Assembly (NCBI GenBank): GCA_022497155.1
Contig: MU385716.1
Span: 186,001 to 250,000, forward strand
Direction: 5' to 3'
DNA from: Whalleya microplaca
Taxonomy: Eukaryota > Ascomycota > Sordariomycetes > Xylariales > Xylariaceae
Length of the DNA stretch: 64,000 nt
Below are positions 23,329-39,298 of this stretch, piece after piece. The position numbers and the translations under genes were made by a program. Position 1 is the stretch's first letter; each line of letters opens with the position of its first letter. The notes below the pieces were generated by a model that saw only the letters and a list, made by a program, of their open reading frames with translations, had not been told where the DNA came from and searched no databases.

Positions 23329-24103
23329 CTCAGATTAAGTCAGGTGAAGCAAAAGGAGTTGAACTAGATATAATTTCCTGTAATTATATGAGGAGACCTT
23401 GCTCCTCTCGTGTTCTGGAATTTGCTGCACACAATTATAATCTGCTGAAGCTGTCAGCTATTCAGTGCACTCAACCCTGATAGTGTTTATGAAACAAGAG
23501 TTGCGAAAACATGAATATGAAATCAAGGTTTTATAATGGCTGACAGTATATTGAATGTAAGCCAAAACAAGACCTTGTTGGCGGACATGGGCATTGTATA
23601 AAGGTCAAAGCATAGATGCGAAGACAAAGGGCGGCAAAGGGCAAGATTGTCGTGTTGTGGTTTCAACAAAGCTCGCTGAATTCGTGATCTTTGGCACAAA
23701 CACAACATACTGGAGTCTCCGGGGATGATTTGATAGAGGATTCTATTTGCTGTATGCTCTATTCGTATTAAAATAGCCAGTTGGCGGGATTGCGTACAGC
23801 CCACCCGCATTGGTCGCATTGCGACAAAACTCAATACCATGCTAAACGCCATACTCAATTATTACACCAGCCTAAGGTAGGGAGGGATCGTCAATGCTCG
23901 AATCGTCTTCTCGTGAATTGAGGTTGCCATGTGCAACATAATAACAGCAGTCCATTATCGATGGGAGGAAAATGCTGTTGGGGTCAAAGCGTACAAGAAA
24001 AGAATGGTGGCTACCATCGCAATTTTGTTGCAAACCTCGGAAGGGGTAGGTTATTAGTACGCGTGAAGGTAGACCCCCATGCAACTTGCGTCGAAATTTA
24101 TAC
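23329..24103. other. Intergenic; amidoligase promoter
   Basis: The amidoligase promoter lies at the low end and the 3' UTR of the DUF7707 gene at the high end. No supported coding sequence. Confidence 0.5.
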
Positions 24104-24865
24104 CTAGAGCATATAGGCAAACAACCCAACTGCCACTACAGCTGCTCCATTTCCGATCTGCTGGATGCCCGTCGGCATGGCTGCGGCTTGTGAGGACGAT
24201 GTCGACACAGCGGTACTCGTGCTAGACGATTCGGCAGCAGCGGTTCCACTCGGTGTTGCAGAGCTGCTAGATCCAGTTGAGGCACCCTCCCCCGCATGAT
24301 CCGCCACATTTTCTGTGCCACATTTATCGCCGTATGTTTCCGTGCAGTTCTTCTGGCCCGCTGCATTATTTTCGGTCGAAATAATGCAGTTGTCTTGGAG
24401 TTTCTCGCAAACAAACTGCGTAGAGAACCTCAGTCAGCCCGACAACCAGGAAGATGATATCTAGCTTGCAATTCAAGACTTACCCAGGGCATCGTGTTCT
24501 TATACTGATTCATGTCAGGTTCATTGCCTCCTTGACACACACATGTGAAATCCAGAGTAGTCTATTTCTTGTTATCAGTATACTGCCCCAAAGGCAGAAG
24601 CGGCCATAAGAAACTCACCGTTGAGCAGTCATTGTTGATCGCTGTGCCACAAAGTGTATTGCAGCTGTTCTGCTCGCCAGTGCACCAGGAGACTTTGGCG
24701 GATAGTAAGCATAGAGTATCCAGCTGGGAAAAGGCACGAATTCTTACCTGCATCTGAGATATCGATATCACTGGGGTCAATCTTGAAGGTCGAATTGGAA
24801 TTTGCTTGGGCAGAGACTAGGGTCAACGCAGAGAGCGCGACAATGGCAACGAACTTGGTGAACAT
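24104..24865 (-). CDS. GPI-anchored Cys-rich surface protein, DUF7707-like
   Basis: Four exons, 24865-24748, 24692-24619, 24561-24484 and 24415-24104, total 582 nt (193 aa) with matching phases. The start gives a signal peptide (MFTKFVAIVALSALTLVSAQ). The mature part has the DUF7707 cysteine pattern in WCTGEQNSCNTLCG, NDCS, FTCVCQGGNEPD, FVCEKLQDNC and NCTETYGDKC. A Ser/Thr/Ala stalk follows (TAAAESSSTSTAVSTSS). The tail IGNGAAVVAVGLFAYML is a hydrophobic GPI-attachment signal. Such proteins sit in the plasma membrane or cell wall; their function is not established. None of the single open frames shows the gene alone; only the spliced form has the complete Cys pattern. Confidence 0.88.
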
Positions 24866-30170
<5,305 letters not shown>

Positions 30171-30524
30171 GTGTGCCAAATCCACAACATGTGACAGGGG
30201 AGCGTGGGGGCAATTTTGCCGCATCGTTCTCGATCCACGAGACGGAAACAGTCAAGCGTCTAAGGATATTGCCATTTGCATTGTTCTTAGGTTGAGGGGT
30301 TCCTTTGTTTCGCTATCAGTCCTTTGTGAGGTGGCTCGAGGTCATCCGAAGGTTAGAACAAAGAACAAGCAGACACGGGATCCTGTGTCTGGAATGGCAC
30401 TTAACAGGATTTGCCGCATCCGAGACAATGAAAAGTGTCGAAAGATCTCAGGCAATACTCTGCTTAGTTATGAATGTTCCAAAACCCTTAGGTCGTCCAA
30501 CTTCACTGCCTCTTGCTCTGAAAT
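30171..30524. other. Short intergenic region between two + genes
   Basis: 354 bp that must hold the galactanase 3' end and the next promoter. One frame stays open across it (30292 onward) but has no family features. Confidence 0.5.
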
Positions 30525-32280
30525 ATGCGTGATGAGCCCCAGGACAACCAACCCCGGCAACCAGATATGCCGTTCATCAGCACCCCGACCGAGACCGTCT
30601 ACAATCATAAGGCGAGCTCCGGCAGTCAACCGTCCATCACGTCGGCGGATGCCCCAGCCACGACAGACTTCGTGTTAGGGATTGACACTTGCGGATTTAC
30701 CACTGCTAGCACGAGTGAGTAGCATTCTTGGAGTTCAACCTGTAGTAGAAACCCCTGAATCATAACTAACCATACGGTCGATGAGTCACTTGCGAATACG
30801 GCTATGAGTGCACCAACATAGAAAACTACCGCGGCTGCTGTATGCCTGGCGGAGATGATTGTGCTTCGACAATCCATACAGACTGCGTTGACTACATGAA
30901 TGCTCCTAACCCTGCGTACTGTGGCCCGCACACATTATGCTGGTCAGTCAAAGTAACCCTTTGAAATAATTCGCAGAGTGGTGTACTAATAAGCGCCGGC
31001 ATAGTCCATCGACTGTACCATTTTGTTTCACGTACGGGTTCTCGACCAGTGAAAAACTCGGTGCAACATTCACACACGTTCAGTGTCAGGAGACCCCTGG
31101 GTATGGCGAGATGTACCCGCTCCCGCCCGAGTTGATAACGACTACATCGGCTGAAGGAGAGACAAGTCCATCCTCCAGCTCGAGCTCCCTCATGGCCCAA
31201 CCCACTGACGAGTCCTCTTCTCACGAAACACCCGTAGGCGCAATAGTAGGCGCCGTCATCGGTGCCGTGGTTCTCATAGTCCTCGCTATTGTCGCAGCGG
31301 TCCTACTCATCCGGCGGCGACACCACCGAGCAGCAATTATTTCCAGGCGGAATGAGCGGGCGCGAGACATAGACGATAAACTATCATCAGATGCCACAGC
31401 AAAGGAAGCAGGCCGTCTTCGCCCGCTCTCCACAATCCACGAACAAGCCAGCCCCATCGCGTCTCCAGTACGCGAGAAGCGTAAGTCAGGGCGTCATAGT
31501 ATTGGTCCTCAATATCTCAACCCATTGAGGGCACACCCGGTCGGCCTAGAGGGGGGCCTGAGTCGCAGCGCGACCGTCAACCTTGGTAGCAGCACCAGTA
31601 GCAAGAAAAGCGTCGGCACCAACACCATGGCTCGCATCAACGAGAAAAACAGCAGTGACAGCAAGGGCGTAGATAAGAATAGCGACCCACGTGTACCTAT
31701 GCTGCAGATACCGATACCGCGACACCAGGGATCCAGATTAGCACCGCCGCCGCCGCCGAAGTCGAAGCCGAAGTCGAGCTCGGGCAGCCCACAAACGCCT
31801 ACGGGCGCATCAGCCCTACAAAGTCCGCGTACGAGCAGCGTCCCCCTCTCGCCCATCGAGGTCGCATTTGGCAGCGAGGGCGACAAGCGTGCGAGTAGAC
31901 TGTCACTCAATCCGTTTGCCTCCAACACCAGCAGCAGCGATCTCATCCCAGGCGTTGACAGGGCGGGAGACAGTGCCTCCTCGGTCTCTAGTGCTGCCAC
32001 TACCAGTCCCGCTGTCGCCGCTGCTGCGAGTAGGAGTGTAGGTGTAGGTGCGGATGCAATGGCGAGGACAGATGGGAGCACGAGTCCTAAGAGCGCGGAG
32101 CCTGTTTCGCCAATTGAGCCAATCGACGATGAAGATTCGCAACGCCTCAGCTTCATATCGATCCCCAGCACGCACGGAGAAGAGGATCACGAGCGTAGCG
32201 AGCTCGTGTCGCCTATAAGTCCCGAGAGTCCGGCCCCCGTGAGCCCGCTAGAAAGTCGAAGAGGTAGCTTAGAGCCTTAA
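30525..32280 (+). CDS. Cys-rich single-pass membrane protein with long Ser/Pro cytosolic tail
   Basis: Three exons, 30525-30714, 30786-30942 and 31005-32280, 1623 nt (540 aa), with matching phases. Splicing assembles a Cys-rich ectodomain: DTCGFTTAST, TCEYGYECTN, GCCMPGGDDC, YCGPHTLCC, PSTVPFCFTYGFS. Then come a Ser run, one membrane helix (GAIVGAVIGAVVLIVLAIVA) and an RRRHH stop-transfer. The ~300-residue tail is disordered, with a PPPPPKSKPKSS stretch and several S/T-P sites (SPISPESPAPVSPLE). This layout is common in ascomycete surface proteins resembling wall sensors such as Mid2/Wsc types. No signal peptide is seen at this start, so the first exon may lie upstream or the helix may act as signal-anchor. 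A sensor role is inference. Confidence 0.75.
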
Positions 32281-33371
32281 GGTTGCCTCAGGATTAGGAG
32301 CCGCTTTGCAGCCTTTGCCTGAAGGTGTGAAATAGGATGTGGATGATAACATGGAGGGCTACATTACAGGAAAAGCAGATTGCGGAGACATTCTTTTCCA
32401 TACATATTTTGGAATCTTAAAGGGGTATTTACGTGTGGCGACGTTTCTATGTCGCTTAGTCAGGTCTACCAAGCTTGCGACGTTAAGGAATTACTGGGAT
32501 TGATTATGATGTCGTGTTGTAGAATGCTGCTGTGCAATGTCGAGCAACGTTCAATATGTTGCCTACATTATAGCCTAAGACATGAAGTACATATTCAGAG
32601 ATCATGATTGAGACGTTAAACTTCAAAGAGTTTGCATTAGCTGTACACCTTCACTTAAATACGGGTGACATGTGTTGCACGATGGCAGGAGGGCGGTGAA
32701 GCCAGCGAAGCACATGAATTCTAGACAACACGGGTTAAGATGGATACCGAGACGGGCAAACGGTCTCGATAGGGGTCACTGAAACAGAAAACATAGAATA
32801 AGCACATAATACACATAGAATATTCCTAAGCCAATTAGTCGGTTAGTCATTGTGAAACGCCGTTCAAAGATATAGCATCTATTACTAAGGCGTATAAAAG
32901 TATTCTGCGCCTTTAGAATCCTAGGCAACATTGAGGCTCCTAAGGAACACAATGTTGACTCCTGATGAAGCTCTCAAGCATAAATTTGTGGAGGCGACTT
33001 TGACCTTTGTGGCGATGCTAGTTAAAGACAGACAATCAATTGCTACATCGGGTACCACTCTGGACATACATCCAATAAGAAATATCTGATCGTCACTGCC
33101 GGCATATCCTGCTTGCTCTTGGCCATCAAATACGATGCCCATCATCGTCATTCCGATCGCAACCAGACTAGGCTCTTTCAATTGCACCAAGGGATTACTA
33201 TACGAGACTTAATCTAGTTACTTCTTATACATAAATTCATTCAAATGCCGTAGAAAGCCCCTTTGTAGTATCAACATTCCTCCTAAGACACGATCTTCAC
33301 TCTTTTCTCGTAGTTGATAGATATTCGGTGAATTGTATCTTCTGTACGAATTCCTGACTGGAAGGAACAAC
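32281..33371. other. Intergenic, AT-rich
   Basis: The 3' UTR of the membrane protein and the former promoter of the GH17 pseudogene. Short ORFs only. Confidence 0.5.
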
Positions 33372-34566
33372 ATGCGCCTCCAAGGGCTTGTCTCGCTCGG
33401 CCTTGCTGCTCCAGCAGCCACTCAGCTCTTTCAAGGCTTCAATTACGGTGCGACTGACAGCGATGGCTCATGCAGGGGTTACGATGACTTCTGGGGCTTC
33501 TTCGAGCGGGCGAAGGACCTCGCCAGTACCGAAGGCCACTTCACTGCCGCCCGCCTCTACACATCGATCCAGTGCGGCAGCGCCGCCGATCCCATTTCCG
33601 CCTTCCAGGCCGCCATCGACACCGACATGCACGTTCTCGCCGGCCTATGGGCTAGTGCCGGTCGCACCGTCTACGAGAACGAGCTCAATGCGCTCATCGG
33701 CGCCGCAAAGACGCTCGGCACCGCGTTCACGGATCACGTCATCAGCATCAGTGTCGGGTCCGAGGATCTATACCGGAGTAGCCCGCAGGGTGTTGCGAAC
33801 AACGCGGGGGTTGGGGCTACGGGCCAGGAGATAGAAGACTACATCGGCTGGATGCGTGATTGGCTTCGTGGCACCCCGCTCGAGGGCAAGCCGATCGGCC
33901 ACATTGATACCTAGTGAGCATCCCTTGCCCTTATCTTATAGGACGAGCCGTGCTTGCGGCCTTGAGATCCGACCTGCTCCTGAGTATCGAGCCCCTTTGA
34001 GAAACATTGGGCCCCTTGTCCCGACTGCGATCGATTGGTTATAAAACCAACGGCCACTGATATGCCAATGACAGGACCGCTTGGGTTCTTCCGGAAAACG
34101 CCAGCGTCGCCTCATCCGTTGATTTCCTCGGTCATAATAGCTTCCCCTACTTTGAAAACATGAAGCCGAACGTTATCGAACAGGCCGCGGCCGATTTCTG
34201 GTCTGCCATCCAGTAAACCAAAAGCGTGGCTGGTGAAAACCCCATCTTTATCACAAAGACCGGCTGGCCGTTCTGTAAGTCCTTGGTTTGATATGACTAG
34301 GACGAAACAACTGGTTTGATGCAGCTGGACTCCAGCAGCGTGATGCTGTTGCATCCGCCGAAAATGCCAGGAACTACTACTCTCAGGTTGGATACGCGGT
34401 TTTCGGTCAGCGCACGACGTTTTGGTACACGTTCGTCCGCGCCAACACCTCGCAGGCAGACATTGTTAGAATCATAGGTAATATGATAGTAGCAGGTACG
34501 AAGAGTATGATATTAAACGTTGTAGTAAAGCAAGTTACAGTACTAAGCAACAGTCCTCCGAAATAG
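33372..34566 (+). pseudogene. GH17 glucan beta-1,3-glucosidase pseudogene
   Basis: Homology is clear: a short hydrophobic N-terminus, then LFQGFNYGATDSDGS, AARLYTSIQCGSAADPISAF, SISVGSEDLYRSSPQG (acid/base Glu kept), GKPIGHIDT, TAWVLPENASV and FLGHNSFPYFENMKP. Reading segments are 33372-33913, 34075-34274 and 34325-34566. Three lesions are visible. The Trp codon split by intron 1, expected TG|G, is TA|G (33912-33913 joined to 34075), a stop. TAA at 34214-34216 interrupts the frame before TKSVAGENPIFIT. The nucleophile position, normally Glu in TETGWP, is Lys (TKTGWP, codon 34256-34258). The end also departs from the family after FWYTF. All three point changes fit G:C to A:T transitions. The intact relative would remodel wall beta-1,3-glucan. 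Confidence 0.85.
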
Positions 34567-34977
34567 TCCTAATCACGTGCTATCCTTGTACCAGATACCG
34601 CGGTTGATTGATACGATACAACAGGCACCGTTAGTCGTCAACAATTTGAAGGCGTTCATCAGAGCTCTGAGACACTCCGGGCTCAAGGGAGCCGGAGCCG
34701 GATCCGGAGCACGGGATGCTCGAATATCCTTCAGACGCTTTTGTAGAGCTCAAAGCGCGCTGGCTGCAATTGTTATATTTATGAACGCCCCAGCGTACCA
34801 GACGGCCTCGATACGCACGCGTCCTGGGACGAGCTCCGTTAGCATTGGGGACGCTAAAGGGATGTGAGAAAGATAAGCATGCTTACGAAGCCTTGAAGTT
34901 GTGTTTCTCTATCATGATCTTCCGGACGTTGGAGAGCGTATACTTGGCGTAGAGAGCCCGGACTATATCATTAGGTA
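34567..34977. other. Intergenic, convergent
   Basis: Between the pseudogene and the 3' end of the next - gene. A 96-codon frame at 34577-34867 has no family features. Confidence 0.45.
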
Positions 34978-36510
34978 TCAGTAATTGAGATATCCAAAAT
35001 CAGCAGTTGGAAGCACGAGCTTACTCGTGTCCTCGTGCAAATCCCATAGCTTCGTCCCAGTGAGTCCCAGGAATTCTGTTCTTTCTATACTATCGCTAGT
35101 AGTAGAAGCAATGGCGACTGGGAGACCGAATCTGGCTTTTAGATCCTCGCACACATCCAGGGCCGCAACAATGTACGCTATTCGGGTACCAGAACACCCC
35201 CGGACAATATGGCCGCATAGATTTCCGGTCTTCTCGTCAATGATTATCGCGCCGCAGTCCCCTTCCACAACAAGATCTTGTAGTTGGAGGGCATAAAGCT
35301 TCTGGAACGAAGTAAATTTTGGCTTTCGAAAATATGTTATGCCAGCATGTAGAACGCCCCGGACCACTCCTCCAGATGCTGTGACTGCAATAATATTTCT
35401 TTCCTCATTTCCGAGGGTAGCAATACCCTGGACTTGGAGAGCACCCCCATCTGACCTCTTCCCAATGTTGATCTTGTTGATATCTTCTGAGATTGTTGAC
35501 GGTGCAAGTGCTATTAATGCATAGTCCAAGACAGGATTGCCGCCTCGTGAATGGTGCGTAATCTCTCCGACACGTATTAGTTGGTCCGCACTTTGCCCGT
35601 TAGCATTGAAAGGCTGATGGCAGTCCTCTGGATCCGATTCTCTGGAGGTGCCTTGTGATGCACCAGTCCGGGTCGGGGAAGATATGAATGAATAGAGGGA
35701 CACGGTAGAAGACCCGAGGCTAGTCTCAATGTCCTCTTCGGTAGAGTCTTCCTTGGATGAGCCTCTGTTATCGGGACTAAGGCTGCCGCGACCCATGGAT
35801 TCGTAGTCAAATGCCATCTCTGCTCCTTCCTCATCGCTGTTGTCGTCATCTTCAAAGTGGCATTCTTCCAGATCCACCGAGAGCTGCGATGCTGGTGTTG
35901 TGTCCTCAGGCTCGTCGATGTGCCCCGCGGTAAGCTGGTAGTACTGACCTCCAATTTCGAACACCACACCAGCCGTTGCAGATCTAGAACACTTGCCATC
36001 TGCTGTAAAGGCAAAGAGTCGTCTTCCCAATGTTGGTGATAGAGAGGTGGCTAGTATATCGCCCTCGCAGAGCCTCGAAAACGGGAATTGCATTGCTTCC
36101 TCGCCGATCGGCTCTTCACTTGCCAATGCACGAGCGGGCACTGGTTGTTCGAGTGGCAAAGCGCTTGCACCAAGTTTGTATTCCGGATACTGCCGTAGGA
36201 TTCCGCTGCGTTGTATCGCGTCCTCAGCTTCGGACATAACAGAGGCCGTCGAACAGCAGACCATGATGGTTGGTCCTGCAGTACTCATCCGGCTGCCGAT
36301 CATGTATAATCGCACGTATACTTCTGCGTGTCCAAGACCAACATTTCTCAGGAGAATCTCAATTTCGGGCTCGATGTCTCGGTCAAATATCTCCATGGCA
36401 AGGCCACGGGCCCACCACGCTCGTTTCCGCCGCAGTTTAGTCGTAGAAATTTCCCAGCCGCAAGAAGCCTCTGGATTTGGATAAGCTGGAATGACTCTGC
36501 GGATGGGCAT
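34978..36510 (-). CDS. Chymotrypsin-fold protease-like protein with Cys in the nucleophile site
   Basis: Single exon, 510 aa. Residues about 178-460 look like a trypsin/chymotrypsin-like beta-barrel domain: AGVVFEIGGQYYQLTAGHI (His about 197), GNPVLDYALIAL (Asp about 329) and VEGDCGAIIIDEKTGNLCG (Cys about 419 where serine proteases have GDSG). His, Asp and Cys come in the expected order. A long acidic insert (DDDNSDEEGAE, EDSTEEDIE) separates His from Asp. The N-terminal ~150 residues are of unknown type, with several acidic and hydrophobic segments. There is no signal peptide, so the protein is intracellular. The His-Asp-Cys set recalls 3C-type cysteine proteases, but activity is inference. 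It is divergent to the next gene, 432 bp apart. Confidence 0.75.
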   Translation of the reverse strand: MPIRRVIPAYPNPEASCGWEISTTKLRRKRAWWARGLAMEIFDRDIEPEIEILLRNVGLGHAEVYVRLYMIGSRMSTAGPTIMVCCSTASVMSEAEDAIQRSGILRQYPEYKLGASALPLEQPVPARALASEEPIGEEAMQFPFSRLCEGDILATSLSPTLGRRLFAFTADGKCSRSATAGVVFEIGGQYYQLTAGHIDEPEDTTPASQLSVDLEECHFEDDDNSDEEGAEMAFDYESMGRGSLSPDNRGSSKEDSTEEDIETSLGSSTVSLYSFISSPTRTGASQGTSRESDPEDCHQPFNANGQSADQLIRVGEITHHSRGGNPVLDYALIALAPSTISEDINKINIGKRSDGGALQVQGIATLGNEERNIIAVTASGGVVRGVLHAGITYFRKPKFTSFQKLYALQLQDLVVEGDCGAIIIDEKTGNLCGHIVRGCSGTRIAYIVAALDVCEDLKARFGLPVAIASTTSDSIERTEFLGLTGTKLWDLHEDTSKLVLPTADFGYLNY

Positions 36511-36942
36511 GTTGACCGGGGAAGGTGTACAATCAAGGGGTAAAGGGGTGAGTCATGTCACCGTATTCGCGAACGAGGATGATAAAAGATGGACGAACAA
36601 CTATGAACCTGAGCGTTATAGATCATGGAACTATCAAGGCAAAGCGATTGAACGCCATGGTTCGCCCGGATATCGAGGCGGAGTCTGCATGAAATGCAAG
36701 CGAACCGAACTGGGGGCAGTGTCAAGCCACGATCTGTATCTTCCATACAAAAATCCCCAACTCCGGTATAGCGCCTTTCGAGAGCCACGGCGGCCTCACC
36801 TATCACTGCACGAAGAATTCATGCTGTGCACGTTTCGGCTACGAAAAAGAATGGCATCCGCTCAGTTCATCAACGTAATTGAGGCACTCCATCATAACAT
36901 CGGTAACAACGAAACCCATCTCAACCCAACTCAACAGCAATC
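36511..36942. promoter_or_regulatory. Shared divergent promoter region
   Basis: 432 bp between the divergent starts of the protease-like gene (-) and the tail-anchored protein gene (+). A frame on + (36491-36967) overlaps it but shows no family features. No defined binding site was recognised. Confidence 0.45.
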
Positions 36943-38004
36943 ATGGATATGCCTTCTCAAAAGCTGATAGAGTTGCTCCGGCAGTCGGAAAGCGGAAAGC
37001 AGAGACTCTTCAACGGCGATCCCGTGAGATATCTCACTCATGATGCATACTGCAAGTATTGCCAGCAACAGTGGTACCTCATTGCCGGGCATGGTGACGG
37101 GCGCTATGTCGCCTTACGAAATGATGCAGAAATGGAACAACTCATCCACCAGATACAAAATGGTCGAGCTCGAGAAGATATCCTTGCTGGTCTGAAATCT
37201 CAAGAGATCAACGCTGTGTCCCTTGACCAAGCAAGAGAGGATGCCTGCGTAAACTCTATCAACCTCGCAGCCCGGCTCCTTCTCATGCTCAAGTTCGGTG
37301 TCGTTAAACACGAGGCCGTACCTAAGGGCTACCTCAGCTGGGAGAAAGGCGCACTGGCAGATTTTGTCAGAGATTATTTCAGCAGTAATCCGGTACTGAG
37401 TTGCGATCGGGTCAGGCTTCCGAAGACATTCAACGCCTGGAGCTTAGAATCAATTGCTGGGATCGAAGTCAATTTCACAGACAATCTAGCAGATCATCTG
37501 CGTTTAGTTGATGATGACTCGAAAGTCCTGGTATTCCATCACGCGTCCTTTCTAGAATGCCATCTGCAAGAGTGAGTTAACATGACATCACAGTGTATAG
37601 GTCGCATCACTAATATCTGCAGCTCAATGTTCCCTGACCGTTTTGCACACGAAACACTTAGTACTCTAGCATTACTGTTTCCGCAATCCATCTTCAGCAG
37701 AAGCCATGGCCACCGACTCGCTCGTTCCAAACGAAAATGGTTTCAAGCCTTGCTGGCACGACAAGAACATTGGGCAATAGACCCGCGGCTAGTTCTCTGT
37801 GGAGATTTACAGATGGAAGACCGACAGATTGAACGATTCGTTTACTGGAGGGATCGCTTAGTCATTCTGAAGCAAGCGTACGACGATGCAACGCCCCGTA
37901 CCCTCTCGCAGTGGTGGCTCGATCGACGCAATGGTGTTCAATGGTATACGTTCTGGGTAGCTATACTAGTCCTGATCATCACCACAGTTCTAAGCGTGGT
38001 GTAG
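36943..38004 (+). CDS. Fungal protein with C-terminal membrane tail, shortened by a TAG codon
   Basis: Two exons, 36943-37571 and 37623-38004, 336 aa, joined by a 51-nt intron that turns HLQ-E-stop into HLQDSMFPDRFAHETLSTLA. The body is helical and soluble. The end has WWLDRRNGVQWYTFW followed by a membrane helix (VAILVLIITTVLSVV), a layout seen in a large uncharacterised ascomycete family. The frame stays open after the stop: TAG at 38002-38004 is followed in frame by CIEGGLQVYRAY, which matches how family members usually end (Q-C-I-E-G-x-L-Q-V-Y). CAG to TAG explains it, so about 14 residues are lost. The membrane helix survives and the protein may still work. Function unknown. Confidence 0.75.
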
Positions 38005-39298
38005 TGTATAGAAGGCGGCCTGCAAGTTTATAGGGCATATCAGTCTACTTAAGTAAAGACACGAGTCTACGGCAACCACTCGGCATACTATTTGGGTAAG
38101 ACTTGTAGCAAATATATATTTCCATGTGTTCCAACTTTTATGAGGACATTTCAAGAGCTTAGAAATAACGGAAATCTATTCAAGGGCAGCCTAGAGCTGT
38201 CACACGGCTATTGGAGCCAAGACCTGTTGGAAGCTATACGAGATGCAGGCATGCTGCACGAGTACATATATTAGGTGCTGTTGGATGTTATTCGATACTG
38301 TTAGAATATATGACTGCCTAACAAAAGGTATGATCACCAGACGGCGGCTACGTCGGCAACAAATTAGATACGTACCAGGAATACGTACCGCGGCAGCAGG
38401 TCTATAAAGACCTGTCGCCGAACCTCAGACTCAGATTGAAACTTAGAACCATAAGCACCCTCAGAGGCCCTAGAGAATTATTAGCTGAATTGATATATTC
38501 CAAGCCCTGATTACAGCCCTTGTCACAAGAGCTTACCAATTTGGATGTGATAGACACAATGAACACATTAGATTTATGCAATTGTTAGATGGATATAGGT
38601 AGTTTAGGCTATACTAAAATCTGTCATTTATCAAAATAAAATAAAAATAGTTATTGGTATCCTGGCTGACCAGGGCGTGTATCTCCGTTCCCCATATCAT
38701 CCTTCGGACCATTTGATCTCGAGTTAGAGTTTGCTGCGGTTCCACTATAGGGGGAATAGAGGTTAAGAAACAGAATGCAACATTCTTGAGCACAGTATAA
38801 TCAAATATATCTAGGTAGCTGCTAGGCGGTACTGAGGAGTTGATATAGGCAATATATCACTTGGGTTATTGGCAAAACTTTCACTAAAGTAAGGATTCTA
38901 AGCTTTCTGTGATCACTTTATTAAACGCAACTCCTATTGAATACAGACTAAACCATTGCCCGTCACTCGCAGCAGACAACCGAATGCCTCTGCAGAAGAC
39001 CTTCTCATCCCGCCTCTCAGCTTCATCCTCAGCTCAATCGCGTGAAATCAGAAAAAGTATATAGTCCCTCCTCAGAGAAAAGGGTGATGATCATCACGAC
39101 GCCAGACCATGCAGCCATATGCCGCGTTCATTCATGCTATGCCCTGCCGTGTCATGCTGTGCCATGCTGTGCCATTCCGTGTAAACTCCATGCTTGCAAT
39201 CCCGAATACATATAATATAGTAGTAACAACAGAGAGAGAGGAGGGCGGAGATGCAGGCGAGAGGTTTATGCCGAAAGGTGATCAAGGGGTGAGGAGAT
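38005..39298. other. Intergenic, with a possible degraded coding stretch
   Basis: The frame at about 38337-38503 stays open without a start and reads as helical peptide, but no family could be assigned. Around 39130-39180 there are short imperfect repeats of a TGTGCCATGC-like unit. Confidence 0.4.

Noticed and set aside
31509..32171. 220-codon - frame opposite the membrane protein tail
   Set aside because: Antisense reading of a Ser/Pro-rich disordered region; no start context or domain.
34577..34867. 96-codon + frame after the GH17 pseudogene
   Set aside because: No family features; does not continue the GH17 reading in a recognisable way.
38337..38503. Open stretch without ATG, possibly a retroelement gag remnant
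   Set aside because: No zinc knuckle, protease or polymerase motif and no terminal repeats; the family could not be supported.
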